Shown here one piece after another: positions 28,568 to 37,359 of a stretch of 64,000 bases of DNA (position 1 is the stretch's first letter; every line of letters begins with the position of its first letter). Source of the stretch: Chloroflexi bacterium TSY (GTDB lineage Bacteria > Chloroflexota > Anaerolineae > Caldilineales > Caldilineaceae). Made by a program: the position numbers and the translations under genes. The stretch is from contig JAHBNG010000005.1 of NCBI GenBank assembly GCA_019217005.1, positions 202,111-266,110 on the forward strand. The letters are read 5' to 3'. The notes below the pieces were generated by a model. The model was not told the DNA's origin. It did not search any database and saw only the letters and a program-made list of their open reading frames with translations.

Positions 28568-30058
28568 CTTTACTTTCTGGTAAAAGAAAAGAGATGAGGT
28601 GAGAAATGTGACAAAAAGCGGTTAGCAGTTCATCCAAAAGGTAGAGAACCCAAAAAGGAGGAAGGAATGCTAACCGCGCCAGAAATAACTATAGCAGTAC
28701 TGATGAATGTATTGCAAGTAACGCCGATGGGAACAAACGTAAATGTAATGCGTCTGATGTGGGCAATGCTGAATGGGTCGTTTCTGAAAAGTCGAGGAGC
28801 AATCCATAGCGCATTGAAAGAAAGCGGGTTTGAAGATGAGGAGCTCCGGCGAAGCTGGTGGAGCTCGATATGGATCATGGGATATCACAAGTCTGCTGGG
28901 GTCGTGGCAAGAAGAAGTGGAAAGGGAATGGGAGGCAAAAAAGTTAGAAGGGTACCGAGTGAAAAGCATAGATATCACAGGGTTCTGGCGACCGAAGCTG
29001 CAAGGGAAAGTGAACCGACTCTATAACTCAACGGCTCGTCGGCATTGCCCGCGCTCATCTTTGGAGTGATGATAAGCTCGGGGGAGATAGGCGGGAAGCG
29101 AGTGCCACTGCTCAAGGCAATCATGAGATGCACGGTTGGAACAAAGGAAAGTGAGTTTCGGAAAAAGCTGCTGACAGAGACGAAGAAATCACTGGAGTCA
29201 GACGAAGTGGCGGTGGTCGATGCCGGGTTTACAATCAGAGAAATGCTAGAAAGCGGCATAGACCGATTTGTCCTGCGGGAAGCCATTAACTGCACAGTGC
29301 GCCGCAATGAGTTCCCCAAACGCAAAGAAAAGGCAGACCACCTGAATATGGTGATATTGTGCGTCCGCTCTCGCAGCTATAAGGGAAAGCGACTCGAGGC
29401 TACAACTCCGGACTCGTCTGGTCGCTTTCTCTATAGTGGTCGCCTGATTTGCTATCAAGCATGGCACAATCTCGTCCCCAGAACAACCAAGGTGGATACA
29501 GCCAACCGTACCTACTCGATTTACGTCATTCAGGATCCGGCCTACAACACACCTTTGGTTTTGGCGACCGTTATGACTTTGCAGCCTGAAACCATTTATC
29601 TTGTCTACCTGGAACGCTGGCCTGTTGAACATCCCCCCTTGGCTTCCAAGCAGATGATTGGCTTACATCGTCAATTTGTTCATGCCGATGAGGCTTGTTT
29701 CCGCTTACCTGAACTGGGGCTGCTTGCTGGCAATCTTCTTTCCCATTTAGCCGCTTCTCTTCCTCCCATACCGACTGGCTACTGGGATCGAGAGCCTCAA
29801 TCCACTCCCGGCAGGCTGCGCCGTGTTCTCTCGAGTGCTCTTTTTCCAACTCCTGACCAACTCGACCCTGACTTTCGGAAAAGGCCTCGGTTTCACACCA
29901 TTTCCCTAAAGGCGTTCTCGCTCATCGCCGCCTCAATGCCGCTGCTTAAACTAGCCGAGCACTATTTTTACATTTTATCCCGTTTTTTCAGGGTGGATTC
30001 TTTTTTCCGCCCCTTTCGGTTTGCCCTTTGTCACTCAAGCCTTTACCAGAAAGTAAAG
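28568..30058 (+). mobile_element. Insertion sequence, copy 2 (1491 bp, DDE type)
   Basis: Same terminal repeats as copy 1 (CTTTACTTTCTGGTAAA / TTTACCAGAAAGTAAAG). Flanked by CTTTA (28563-28567, 30059-30063); the duplication may be 6 bp because the target resembles the element end. It is inserted in the signal-peptide codons of an FKBP gene. Confidence 0.92.
28667..29948 (+). pseudogene. DDE transposase of copy 2, multiply frameshifted
   Basis: Relative to copy 1 it lacks 2 bases after GGTGGAGCT (28865), has other small losses near 28920 and 29041 (GTCGGCATT versus GTCGGGCATT), and one A fewer near 29330. The segment GRPPEYGDIVRPLSR is therefore read out of frame as ADHLNMVILCVRSRS before the frame recovers. 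It keeps the SKQMIGLHRQF segment lost in copy 1. No single frame covers all three catalytic residues, so it is inactive. Confidence 0.85.
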
Positions 30059-30063
30059 CTTTA

Positions 30064-30876
30064 CTGTGCCTCGTCTTGGCGGGAGGAATCGGTGCTGGTT
30101 GCCAATCGCTTGTCACGCCCAGTAATTCAACCGTGGAAACAACAACAGAAGGAGAATCCGTCGTGACAGAAAGCGGCTTGGAAATTATCACAATCGAAAA
30201 AGGGACGGGGCCTCAGCCAGAAGCCGGTAGCATTGTCGTTGTTCACTACACAGGAACACTCGAAGATGGCACCAAATTTGATAGCTCACTCGACCGGAAC
30301 CAGCCATTCCAATTTGCACTTGGACAGGGTCAGGTAATCCGCGGCTGGGATGAAGGCATTGCGCGGCTTCATGTGGGTGGCAAGGCAAAGCTCGTCATTC
30401 CACCCGAATTGGGCTATGGTGAACGCGGCGCTGGCAACGTTATCCCACCAAATGCGACGCTGATCTTCGAAGTTGAGTTGATCGATATCTTAGAAGGTTC
30501 ACCTGCGAATCCGACGGAGGTCAATGAGGCAGACTACAAGGAGACAGAGAGCGGTCTCAAATATTATGATTTTGAGGTTGGTGAGGGACCCACACCAGAA
30601 GCTGGCGCAACCGTGATTGTACACTACACTGGATGGCTCGAAGATGGCACTAAATTTGATAGCTCCATCGACCGAGGAAGTCCCTTCCCATTTACCGTTG
30701 GTGCTGGTCAAGTCATTCGTGGTTGGGATGAAGGCGTTGGCTCCATGACGGTCGGCACCAAGCGTCAACTCGTGATTCCACCCGAATTAGGCTATGGTGA
30801 ACGCGGTGCTGGTAATGGCGTCATTCCATCCAATGCTACATTGATTTTTGAGGTTGAATTATTGGAGATTCAATAA
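30064..30876 (+). pseudogene. FKBP-type peptidyl-prolyl isomerase lipoprotein with two FKBP domains (5' end displaced by insertion)
   Basis: Two tandem FKBP domains, each with [24 protein letters not shown], and GYGERGAGN...[11 protein letters not shown]; these are the proline-isomerase active-site elements. The second domain ends at the C-terminus. It was a lipoprotein folding factor outside the membrane (lipobox AGGIGAGC). The native start at 28523 is cut off by the insertion sequence. The frame is open into the element's right end, and a TTG at 30028 would give [20 protein letters not shown], which might still act as a signal peptide, but no ribosome site precedes it. The next gene starts 2 bases downstream. 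Confidence 0.85.
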
Positions 30877-30878
30877 TA

Positions 30879-31718
30879 ATGACAAACGGCAGCTTTCCAT
30901 CCCTAAAACTGGCCGATTGGCAGCCCACGCGAGACGCGCTCAGCAGCTACGCCAAAGTGCTTGGCAGCGTCCATCGTACCTTAACCCCTCGTCAAAAGCA
31001 TTGGTGGCACATTGCACTACATGTTCATACGACCGGCATTACGACAACATCGATTCCTGGCGCCGCAGATGGTGGTGTCTTTGAAGTCATAATGGATCTC
31101 ATCAACCATCGGATCAACATTGCCACCAGCGCAGGGGCAACAGCAACCATTCCAATCACGGGGCAATCTGTCACAGCACTCCTTCGGGAAACAGTCAGTG
31201 TATTGGCTGGTTTGGGAATCCGTCCCGAGATGGAAACTGCCTGGTTTGAGAGTGATTCGTCCCTGGTCTATGATCAAGCGGCTGTGCGACAATTCCATCA
31301 AGTACTCGTCAGGATTGATGCCGTATTGAAAGAATTCAAAGCGGGCTTACGGACCGAAGCGGGACCTGTTCTGCTTTGGCCACACCATTTTGACCTGGCT
31401 CTTCTTTGGTTTTCAGGTCGTTTGGTGCCCGATACGGATCCCAACGATGAAGAACATTCAGACGAACAGATGAACTTTGGTTTTTCCACAGGCGACGAAT
31501 ATATTCCAGATGCTTATTTCTACATTACTGCATATCCTTCACCTGACGGACTGGCAGAGACACCTTTGTCTGACGGTGCCTATTGGTATACGGAAGGTAC
31601 AACGATGGCCGTATTGCCCTATTCTGCATTGGTCGATACACCAGATGCACACGGCACGTTGCTCAATTACTATCAGACCGTGCAACGTGCCGGACAATCC
31701 CTCCTGCAATCATCTTGA
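30879..31718 (+). CDS. DUF5996 family protein
   Basis: 279 aa, soluble, no signal peptide. It matches my recollection of DUF5996: ADWQPTRDALSSYAKVLGSV at the N-terminus, HWWHIALHVHTTGITTTSIP, VLAGLGIRPEM, and PHHFDLALLWFSGR. No function is known for the family. It starts 2 bases after the FKBP stop, so the two were probably co-transcribed. The conserved His/Trp-rich segments could suggest a metal or ligand site, but that is speculation. Confidence 0.8.
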   Translation: MTNGSFPSLKLADWQPTRDALSSYAKVLGSVHRTLTPRQKHWWHIALHVHTTGITTTSIPGAADGGVFEVIMDLINHRINIATSAGATATIPITGQSVTALLRETVSVLAGLGIRPEMETAWFESDSSLVYDQAAVRQFHQVLVRIDAVLKEFKAGLRTEAGPVLLWPHHFDLALLWFSGRLVPDTDPNDEEHSDEQMNFGFSTGDEYIPDAYFYITAYPSPDGLAETPLSDGAYWYTEGTTMAVLPYSALVDTPDAHGTLLNYYQTVQRAGQSLLQSS

Positions 31719-31771
31719 TAGAAACAATCTCTTCAGTATCAGTAGACCGCAACGCGGAGTGAGCATTAGAG

Positions 31772-31906
31772 ATTACACGCAGTAGGATTTCTCAGAGGTA
31801 GAGCGTTCAAATGGCGAAAAAAGACGCAGTAGAGAATCTCGGACCATTTGGCCCGCTCGAGTCTGTTTTGACTGAGAAATGCAGGATTATGTCTACTGCG
31901 TGTAAT
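31772..31906 (+). repeat. 135-bp ATTACACGC element, copy 2
   Basis: Same perfect 14-bp ends as the copy at 22986, again between GCATTAGAG and AGAGAACGCC. It is nested in the composite element at 31740-33529. Confidence 0.88.
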
Positions 31907-32073
31907 AGAGAACGCCTCCTCCGCTGCAGTCTGCCCTGAAAAAAAGGGCAGCAAGAGAAGAGAGAGAGGGGTTAAAGGCCGCGTTGAATAAGAAGCGGGT
32001 CCAAGTTGTCCCGCCAGAGTGGATGGCGTCGTTGCCTGTGCCCAACGCAAATCAGTTGTAGTGAGCACCGTAC

Positions 32074-33295
32074 TTAGGCGGTCGGTGCCAAGAAAACCTT
32101 GAAGCCGAGGGACTCGAGGGTTTTGAGTGCGCCGGCTTGTGCATGCTCCTTGCGTCGTTTGAGAAAGAAGTCGCCGCCGAGTTCTTCAAAGACGGCATCG
32201 GGCTTGTCGATGAGATGATAGACGATGGTCAAGATGGAATGGGCCACGGCAATAGCTGCCCGCTTGGCTCCGCGTCGTGCCTTGAGACGGTGGAACTGTG
32301 CGGCGAGATAGGTGTCCTTGGTGCGAGAGGCGGCCCGCCGCTTCAATGAGGGCGGTGACTAACCATTTCTGGCCTTTCGTCGGCGACCACTCTTGCGTTT
32401 GCCCGCCGATTCGTTGTTGCCAGGACAGACACAAGCCCAGGAGGCCAGTTTCTTAGCTGAGGGCCAGCTTTCGACCGAGGGACCGATCTCCGCCAGAATT
32501 ATCTCGGTGACGACTCGCCCCACACCGGGAATGGCATCTAGGCGTGCGATGAGGTCAGCATGCGGAGCCATGAGGACCCCAATCTGTTGATTGAGGGCAT
32601 CAATGCGTACATTCAGGTGATCGAGATGATGCAGAACTTCTTGCAGCATAAAACGATGATGAGGACGGACCAGTCCCGTCAACGCATCAACCAACTGGGG
32701 AATCTTGGCCCGCAGCCGCTTTTGTGCCAAGTCAGCCATGGCTTCTGGGTCCATCTCATCTGCAATCAGGGCCTCGATCATCTGGCGTGCCGATACACCT
32801 TGGATGCTCGTGACCACCGATCCCAACTTGACGTTGGCATCTTCCAACACCTTATGCAGGCGATTGACTGCCGCACTCTTCTTGCAAGAGACGCGTCCGA
32901 TAGCGCGTCAGGTCTCGCAAGTCCCTTTGCTCCACATCTGGAATGAAACTGCGCTCCAGCAGTCCATAACTCATCAGTTTCGTGATCCAGGCCGCATCGC
33001 TCTCATCCGTCTTGCGACCAGGCACCTGTGCCAGATGGCGGGCATTCACAATCCAGACCTCAAAATGCTCATGCAACACATTGTAGATCGGTTTCCAATA
33101 CACTCCCGTACTCTCCATCGCCACATGCGTGATCCCATACGACGACAGCCACGACCTCAACCCCTCCAACTCGACCGTCGTTGTCCCAAATCGCTTGCGC
33201 ACCTGCTCCATCCTCCCTGATTCATCTACCACACACGCCACTACCATCCGCTTGTGAACATCCAGGCCGCTGCACTTCGGAAACATCACTTCCAT
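32074..33295 (-). pseudogene. IS110-family transposase, two frameshifts
   Basis: N-terminal DEDD-type domain: GLDVHKRMVVACV, MESTGVYWKPIYN, KTDESDAAWITKL. C-terminal transposase_20 part: IPGVGRVVTEIILAEIG and FASWACVCPG-like LASWACVCPGNNESAGKRKSGR. The frame shifts near 32870 (a base is missing at RTRLLQE[K]SAAVNRLHKV) and twice around 32340-32360 (QKWLVTALIEA lies in a third frame), so three ORFs cover one protein of about 400 aa. IS110 elements lack terminal inverted repeats, so its exact ends cannot be placed. Confidence 0.87.
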
Positions 33296-33581
33296 CTTCC
33301 TTTCCTTTCGCAGCCGCTTATGTGTACCCGATTGTGAGCACAGTCTGCCCTGCGTGTTTCGTCCCGAGGAACGTCCACATCCCGTGGTGCGTCGGTGTAC
33401 ACCAATCTAGCTACTGAGCGTTCTTTACTTGACCACGGACCTTTCCCGATTTCTGTTCGGCGGCTGCCACCACACTTTAACACATTTTTCATCCCCTGTT
33501 GTGTTGGCTCACCGCATGTTTATCTACTGAGTATATGAAACAATTTAAAGAATTTGCCGAACGTGAAGGAGGCAATGCCGT

Positions 33582-34484
33582 ATGAGTGACATGACAATCG
33601 AAGTGCGCAACACCAAAATATCCCATTTGATCGACTTTGGTGTTGATTTGGAGCAAGTAGCAACCGGTTTCCAATTTACAGAGGGTCCCATCTGGCATCC
33701 AACCGAAAAGACGCTCATTTTTAGCGATATTCCAGGCAATACTCTCTATCGCTGGAGTAGGGTTGATGGGGTCACGGTTTTTCGGACACCGAGCAACAAA
33801 GCAAACGGCAATGCGTACGATCGTGAGGGACGGATTCTCAGTTGCGAACACGCCACAAGCCAGGTACGACGGCCCACTCTCGACGGCACAATAGAGACAC
33901 TGGCCACCCACTATGGTGACAAGGAGTTGAATAGCCCCAACGACATTGTTGTTAAACTCGATGGTGCAATCTATTTTACTGATCCACCCTATGGACGGAC
34001 AGCTGTTTACGGCCGTGAACGCGAACAACAGCTGAACTTTCAGGGCGTCTACCGCTTGGATCCAAAAACAAATGACCTGACGCTGCTGGTGGATGACTTT
34101 GCCAGACCCAATGGCCTCTGTTTTTCGCTCGACGAACGTCAACTCTTTGTCAACGACACAGAACGTCTCCACATTCGTTGCTTCGATGTTGCCGACGATG
34201 GCACGTTAACCAATGGCCATCTCTGGGCTGAGACCACGGGTGAAGGACATAGTGCCCCTGATGGCATGAAGATCGACCAAGAAGGCAACGTCTACAGTTG
34301 TGGTCCTGGCGGTATCCACATCTTTGATCCAGAAGCCAACTGTTTGGGCGTGATCCAAATGCCAGAGCACACGGCTAATCTTGCTTTTGGTGACGATGAT
34401 CTCCGGAGCCTCTACATCACAGCATCAACCTCGGTGTATCGGCTGCGGGTCAAAGTGCAAGGTCACTCGACTTTTGCAGGTTAA
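33582..34484 (+). CDS. SMP-30/gluconolactonase family protein
   Basis: Six-bladed propeller lactonase that typically hydrolyses sugar lactones. Motifs: FTEGPIWHPTEKTLIFSDIPGNTLYRW (metal-binding Glu), SPNDIVVKLDGAIYFTDPPYG, PNGLCFSLDERQLFVNDT, and APDGMKIDQEGNVYSCGPGGIHIFDP. 300 aa, no signal peptide, so cytoplasmic. AGGAGG lies upstream. A 16-codon ORF (33535-33585, MKQFKEFAEREGG...) ends in an ATGA overlap with this start and contains the ribosome site, so it may be a leader peptide or a remnant of an earlier gene. A sugar-catabolic role fits the neighbouring transporter genes. Confidence 0.9.
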   Translation: MSDMTIEVRNTKISHLIDFGVDLEQVATGFQFTEGPIWHPTEKTLIFSDIPGNTLYRWSRVDGVTVFRTPSNKANGNAYDREGRILSCEHATSQVRRPTLDGTIETLATHYGDKELNSPNDIVVKLDGAIYFTDPPYGRTAVYGREREQQLNFQGVYRLDPKTNDLTLLVDDFARPNGLCFSLDERQLFVNDTERLHIRCFDVADDGTLTNGHLWAETTGEGHSAPDGMKIDQEGNVYSCGPGGIHIFDPEANCLGVIQMPEHTANLAFGDDDLRSLYITASTSVYRLRVKVQGHSTFAG

Positions 34485-34523
34485 TGATCCTAATTTGTCC
34501 AGGATAGAAATTGGAGAGAACCC

Positions 34524-34856
34524 ATGAGCGCAGATGCTGAATTTGTTGACTACCTGATGGAACTTCTTGAGTCCGTTGAGGGTGTCACCCGTAAACGGAT
34601 GTTCGGGGGCTATGGCCTCTTTCGTGATGGCTTGATGTTTGGGCTCGTCGCCGATTCAACGCTCTATTTTAAAGTCGATGACCAGAATCGAGACAGATTT
34701 GTCGAGCGCGATCTCGATCCGTTTACCTATGACAAAAAAGGCAAGCCCATGAAAATGTCATACTACCGAGCACCAGAAGAAGTACTCGACAATAGCGACG
34801 ATATGGTCGAATGGGCAGACATTGCCTATCAAGCCGCTGTACGCGCCAAAAAATAA
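34524..34856 (+). CDS. TfoX N-terminal domain family protein
   Basis: 110 aa. Contains RKRMFGGYGLFRDGLMFGLVADSTLYFKV and the ending MSYYRAPEEVLDNSDDMVEWADIAYQAA, the signature of stand-alone TfoX-N proteins. The family includes competence regulators, but single-domain members of this kind have no established function. GGAGAG lies upstream of the ATG. It sits 39 bases after the lactonase gene. Confidence 0.88.
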   Translation: MSADAEFVDYLMELLESVEGVTRKRMFGGYGLFRDGLMFGLVADSTLYFKVDDQNRDRFVERDLDPFTYDKKGKPMKMSYYRAPEEVLDNSDDMVEWADIAYQAAVRAKK

Positions 34857-34914
34857 ACCCCTGGCGTCGGCGCCACAAACAGCAAAGGAGCACCAGTCCA
34901 AGCACCAAAACATC

Positions 34915-35571
34915 ATGACGCACACCTGGACCAACTGGGCAGGCAGCCTCTCCTGCCAACCCAATACAATCGTACAACCAACCAGCGAAGCCAACCTTGT
35001 TGCCCTCGTAAAACAGGCAGACAGAACAAATGTCACCATTCGCGTCGCAGGCACAGGCCATTCATTTGTTCCCCTCTGCCTAACAGATCATCTGTTGATC
35101 TCCCTTGATAGATTGCAGGGCGTTGTAACAACAAACTCTGACACTCTGGAAGCCACAGTCTGGGCGGGCACCAAAATTCACCAACTGGGCGATCCTTTGC
35201 TCACAGCCGGAATGGGCATGGAGAACATGGGCGACATTGATCGGCAATCGATTGCCGGTGCCATCTCAACCGGAACCCACGGAACGGGCCGCGACTTGGG
35301 CAGCATCTCAACCCAGGTCGTTGGGTTACGCTTGATTTTGGGGGATGGAGAGCTTCTGGACTTACGTGTAGAAGACGATGACGAACGCTTCAAGGCAGCT
35401 CAGGTTTCCCTCGGTGCCCTGGGGATGATTTCACAAGTGACCCTCCGCCTTCTGCCTGCCTATCGTCTCCACGAACGCACCTGGGCCGAGCCATTCGATT
35501 TGGTGTCAGACGAAGCTGCGTATATCACCGGTACAGGGCTGCTGGTTGATGGTGGGTACACGGCCCAGTAG
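34915..35571 (+). pseudogene. FAD-binding sugar-alcohol/lactone oxidase fused to a short-chain dehydrogenase tail
   Basis: Residues 1 to ~197 are the FAD-binding half of an aldonolactone/alditol oxidase-type enzyme: VRVAGTGHSFVPL-like RVAGTGHSF, then GMGMENMGDIDRQSIAGAISTGTHGTG and LGALGMISQVTLRLLPAYRLHERTW. The substrate half (about 200 aa) is absent. After AEPFDLV the sequence becomes SDEAAYITGTGLLVDGGYTAQ, which is the C-terminus of a short-chain dehydrogenase. The joint is in frame near 35505. The simplest explanation is a deletion between two genes. Neither enzyme can be functional. ATG 34915 fits the family start; the ribosome site is weak. Confidence 0.82.
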
Positions 35572-35599
35572 AATTTGGACAAAGAAGAGTTCATTTATC

Positions 35600-36397
35600 G
35601 TGCATGATTCACAGCAATCGATTCTAAAGTTGACCGGTATCTCAAAAGAGTTTGGTCACGTTCGAGCGCTCAACAACGTGGCCTTTGACGTGAGGGAAGG
35701 TGAGATTCTGGCCCTGGTTGGCGACAACGGCGCGGGAAAATCGACGCTGATCAAGATCGCATCAGGTGTCTATCAGCCGGACGCAGGTCAAATTCAGATC
35801 GATGATCAACCAGCTACGTTTGCGAATCCCCATGTGGCTCGTGATCATGGTATTGCCACGGTCTATCAGGATCTGGCGCTGGCGGATGACCGAGATGTGG
35901 CGTCGAATCTCTTCTTGGGGCGCGAGCCAACCCGCTTTTTCATGGTTGACAAACAACGCATGAACCGAGAATCGCGCCAGATTCTCAACCGTTTGCGCTC
36001 GAACATTCCTTCTGTCAAAACAATGGTCGGTTTTCTTTCGGGGGGGCAACGACAGGCTGTCGCGATTGGACGTGCCGTCTCGCAAGGCGGGCGCATCTTT
36101 ATCTTGGATGAGCCCACTGCCGCGTTGGGCGTTCGTGAATCTGCCAATGTTTTGCGCTTGATTACGGAACTGCGTGACCAAGGTAGTTCCGTCGTCGTGA
36201 TCAGTCACAACCTGAACCACGTCTTCTCGATTGCCGATCGGATCACTGTCCTGCGTCATGGTCAAAATGTGGGAACCCGCGTGAAATCAAAAAGTTCTGC
36301 GGACGAAATCGTCAAAATGATCACCGGAGCGGATCTGTTGGGAGGAGACGAGCATTTGCGTGTGGCAGCGGGGGAGAGTGACAACATGACAAGATGA
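35600..36397 (+). CDS. Sugar ABC transporter ATP-binding protein (RbsA/FrcA-like, single domain)
   Basis: Start taken as GTG 35600, since the ORF extends upstream into the dehydrogenase remnant. Walker A GDNGAGKST, Q-loop VYQDLAL, signature LSGGQRQAVAIGRA, Walker B IFILDEPTAALG, H-loop VISHNLNHVF. About 265 aa, one nucleotide-binding domain, as in FrcA-type systems rather than the double-domain RbsA. It pairs with the ribose-type permease at 36617. No periplasmic binding protein is present in the window, so it was probably lost or lies elsewhere. Confidence 0.9.
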   Translation: MHDSQQSILKLTGISKEFGHVRALNNVAFDVREGEILALVGDNGAGKSTLIKIASGVYQPDAGQIQIDDQPATFANPHVARDHGIATVYQDLALADDRDVASNLFLGREPTRFFMVDKQRMNRESRQILNRLRSNIPSVKTMVGFLSGGQRQAVAIGRAVSQGGRIFILDEPTAALGVRESANVLRLITELRDQGSSVVVISHNLNHVFSIADRITVLRHGQNVGTRVKSKSSADEIVKMITGADLLGGDEHLRVAAGESDNMTR

Positions 36398-36413
36398 CGA
36401 GATGCTAGCAACG

Positions 36414-36438
36414 GTAGGTCGCTTCTCTGAAGTGACGA
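36414..36438 (+). repeat. Candidate REP hairpin with GTAG foot, copy 1
   Basis: GTAG followed by GTCGCTTC-TCT-GAAGTGAC, a short hairpin. A second copy is at 63771-63800 with GTCACTTC-TCT-GAAGTGAC. The GTAG tetranucleotide 5' of a hairpin is the hallmark of REP sequences served by RAYT proteins, and a RAYT gene is at 55415. Confidence 0.6.
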
Positions 36439-36575
36439 GCATCAAGCACCCTGGATCGTTATTTGGAAAAGGTCGTTCTCTTGACGCTTGTCCCACCGAA
36501 GATGAAATCTACGATAATCTGTCAAAACTTGGATGACAGAATGAATGAAATTAGCTGTACAACCAGAAACTCCTG

Positions 36576-36602
36576 GTCCCACGCAACACGCACGACGCAA
36601 CA
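36576..36602 (+). repeat. CACGCAATACGCACCACG-type intergenic motif
   Basis: CCACGCAACACGCAC followed by GACGCAACACG, just upstream of the permease gene. Similar motifs, often after CTGGTA, are at 26253-26271, 51958-51980, 55381-55400, 63725-63750 and 63952-63973. All are intergenic. The function is unknown. Confidence 0.6.
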
Positions 36603-36616
36603 CGTAAGGCAACTCA

Positions 36617-37359
36617 ATGACTGTAGATAGTTCTGTCGAAGTTGGTTTTGAAGAACCGATTGAACGCGAGCGCGGATGGTTACACCGTTTAGTGACGCAA
36701 CGCGAGATTGGTATTTTTAGCGCCGCTTTGATTCTTTTTGTGATTCTAAGCTTCATTAATCAAGGTGAAGTGGACAACAAGTTTACTCGAGTTGACAATC
36801 TTATTACGATTGCGCGCCAAATTTCGCTGATTACGATCATGGCCGTGGGTATGACCTATATCATTATTGCAGGCGAGATTGATCTCTCGGTCGGTTCGCT
36901 CTTTGGCGTGACAGGCATTGTGTTGGGTTTCTTGATCAAGCAGTTTAACTTTGATCCATATTTGGCGATGCTGGTGGCGATGGCACTTGGAACCAGCATT
37001 GGGTTGATGAATGGGTTATTGACGACGAAGTTGGGTGTGCCTTCGTTTGTCGTAACATTGGGGGGACTGAGTGCTCTCCGAGGTATTGCATTGGGGTTGG
37101 CTGGTGGCTGGCCGGTTTCGGGGTTGCCCGACTACCGCTTTTTTGACATCACGGGCGGGTATCTCGTTATTCAGACTGATGTCTATACGAGTATTCCCAT
37201 GCAGGTTGTCTGGATGATCGTGGTGTTGACCGTTGGTTGGTGGATCTTATCCAAAACTCGATTTGGGTATCATCTCTATGCAACTGGCAGTAACAAACAA
37301 GCTGCTGTGTTGGCTGGTATTCAGACTGATCGGGTGAAAATTACGGCCTTTATGTTCAT
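36617..37359 (+). pseudogene. Ribose/xylose-type ABC transporter permease, 3' truncated by an insertion sequence
   Basis: Polytopic membrane protein of the BPD_transp_2 family. The signature AGEIDLSVGSLFG is clear, followed by LGVPSFVVTLGGLSALRGIALGLAGG and TRFGYHLYATGSNKQAAVLAGI. About 248 of an expected ~330-350 residues remain. The reading frame enters the insertion sequence at 37360 and stops at 37375. The missing 3' end does not reappear beyond the element, so the loss is more than a simple insertion. The transporter is therefore probably non-functional. Confidence 0.88.

Larger units (their letters stand above)
31740..33529. mobile_element. Composite CAGTAG element (1790 bp) containing a 135-bp element and an IS110-type gene
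   Basis: The left end CAGTAGACCGCAACG and the right end TTATCTACTG belong to the CAGTAG family. AGTAT lies directly outside both ends (31735-31739 and 33530-33534), a perfect 5-bp duplication. Without the insert the flanks read CTTCAGTATATGAAAC. Inside are the nested 135-bp element and a degraded IS110 transposase gene on the minus strand. Either a hairpin element was invaded later, or the ends mobilised the cargo as a unit. Confidence 0.8.

Noticed and set aside
31740..33529. IS110 ends considered as the borders of the 1.79-kb insertion
   Set aside because: IS110 elements usually make no such inverted ends or 5-bp duplication. The borders match the CAGTAG family instead.
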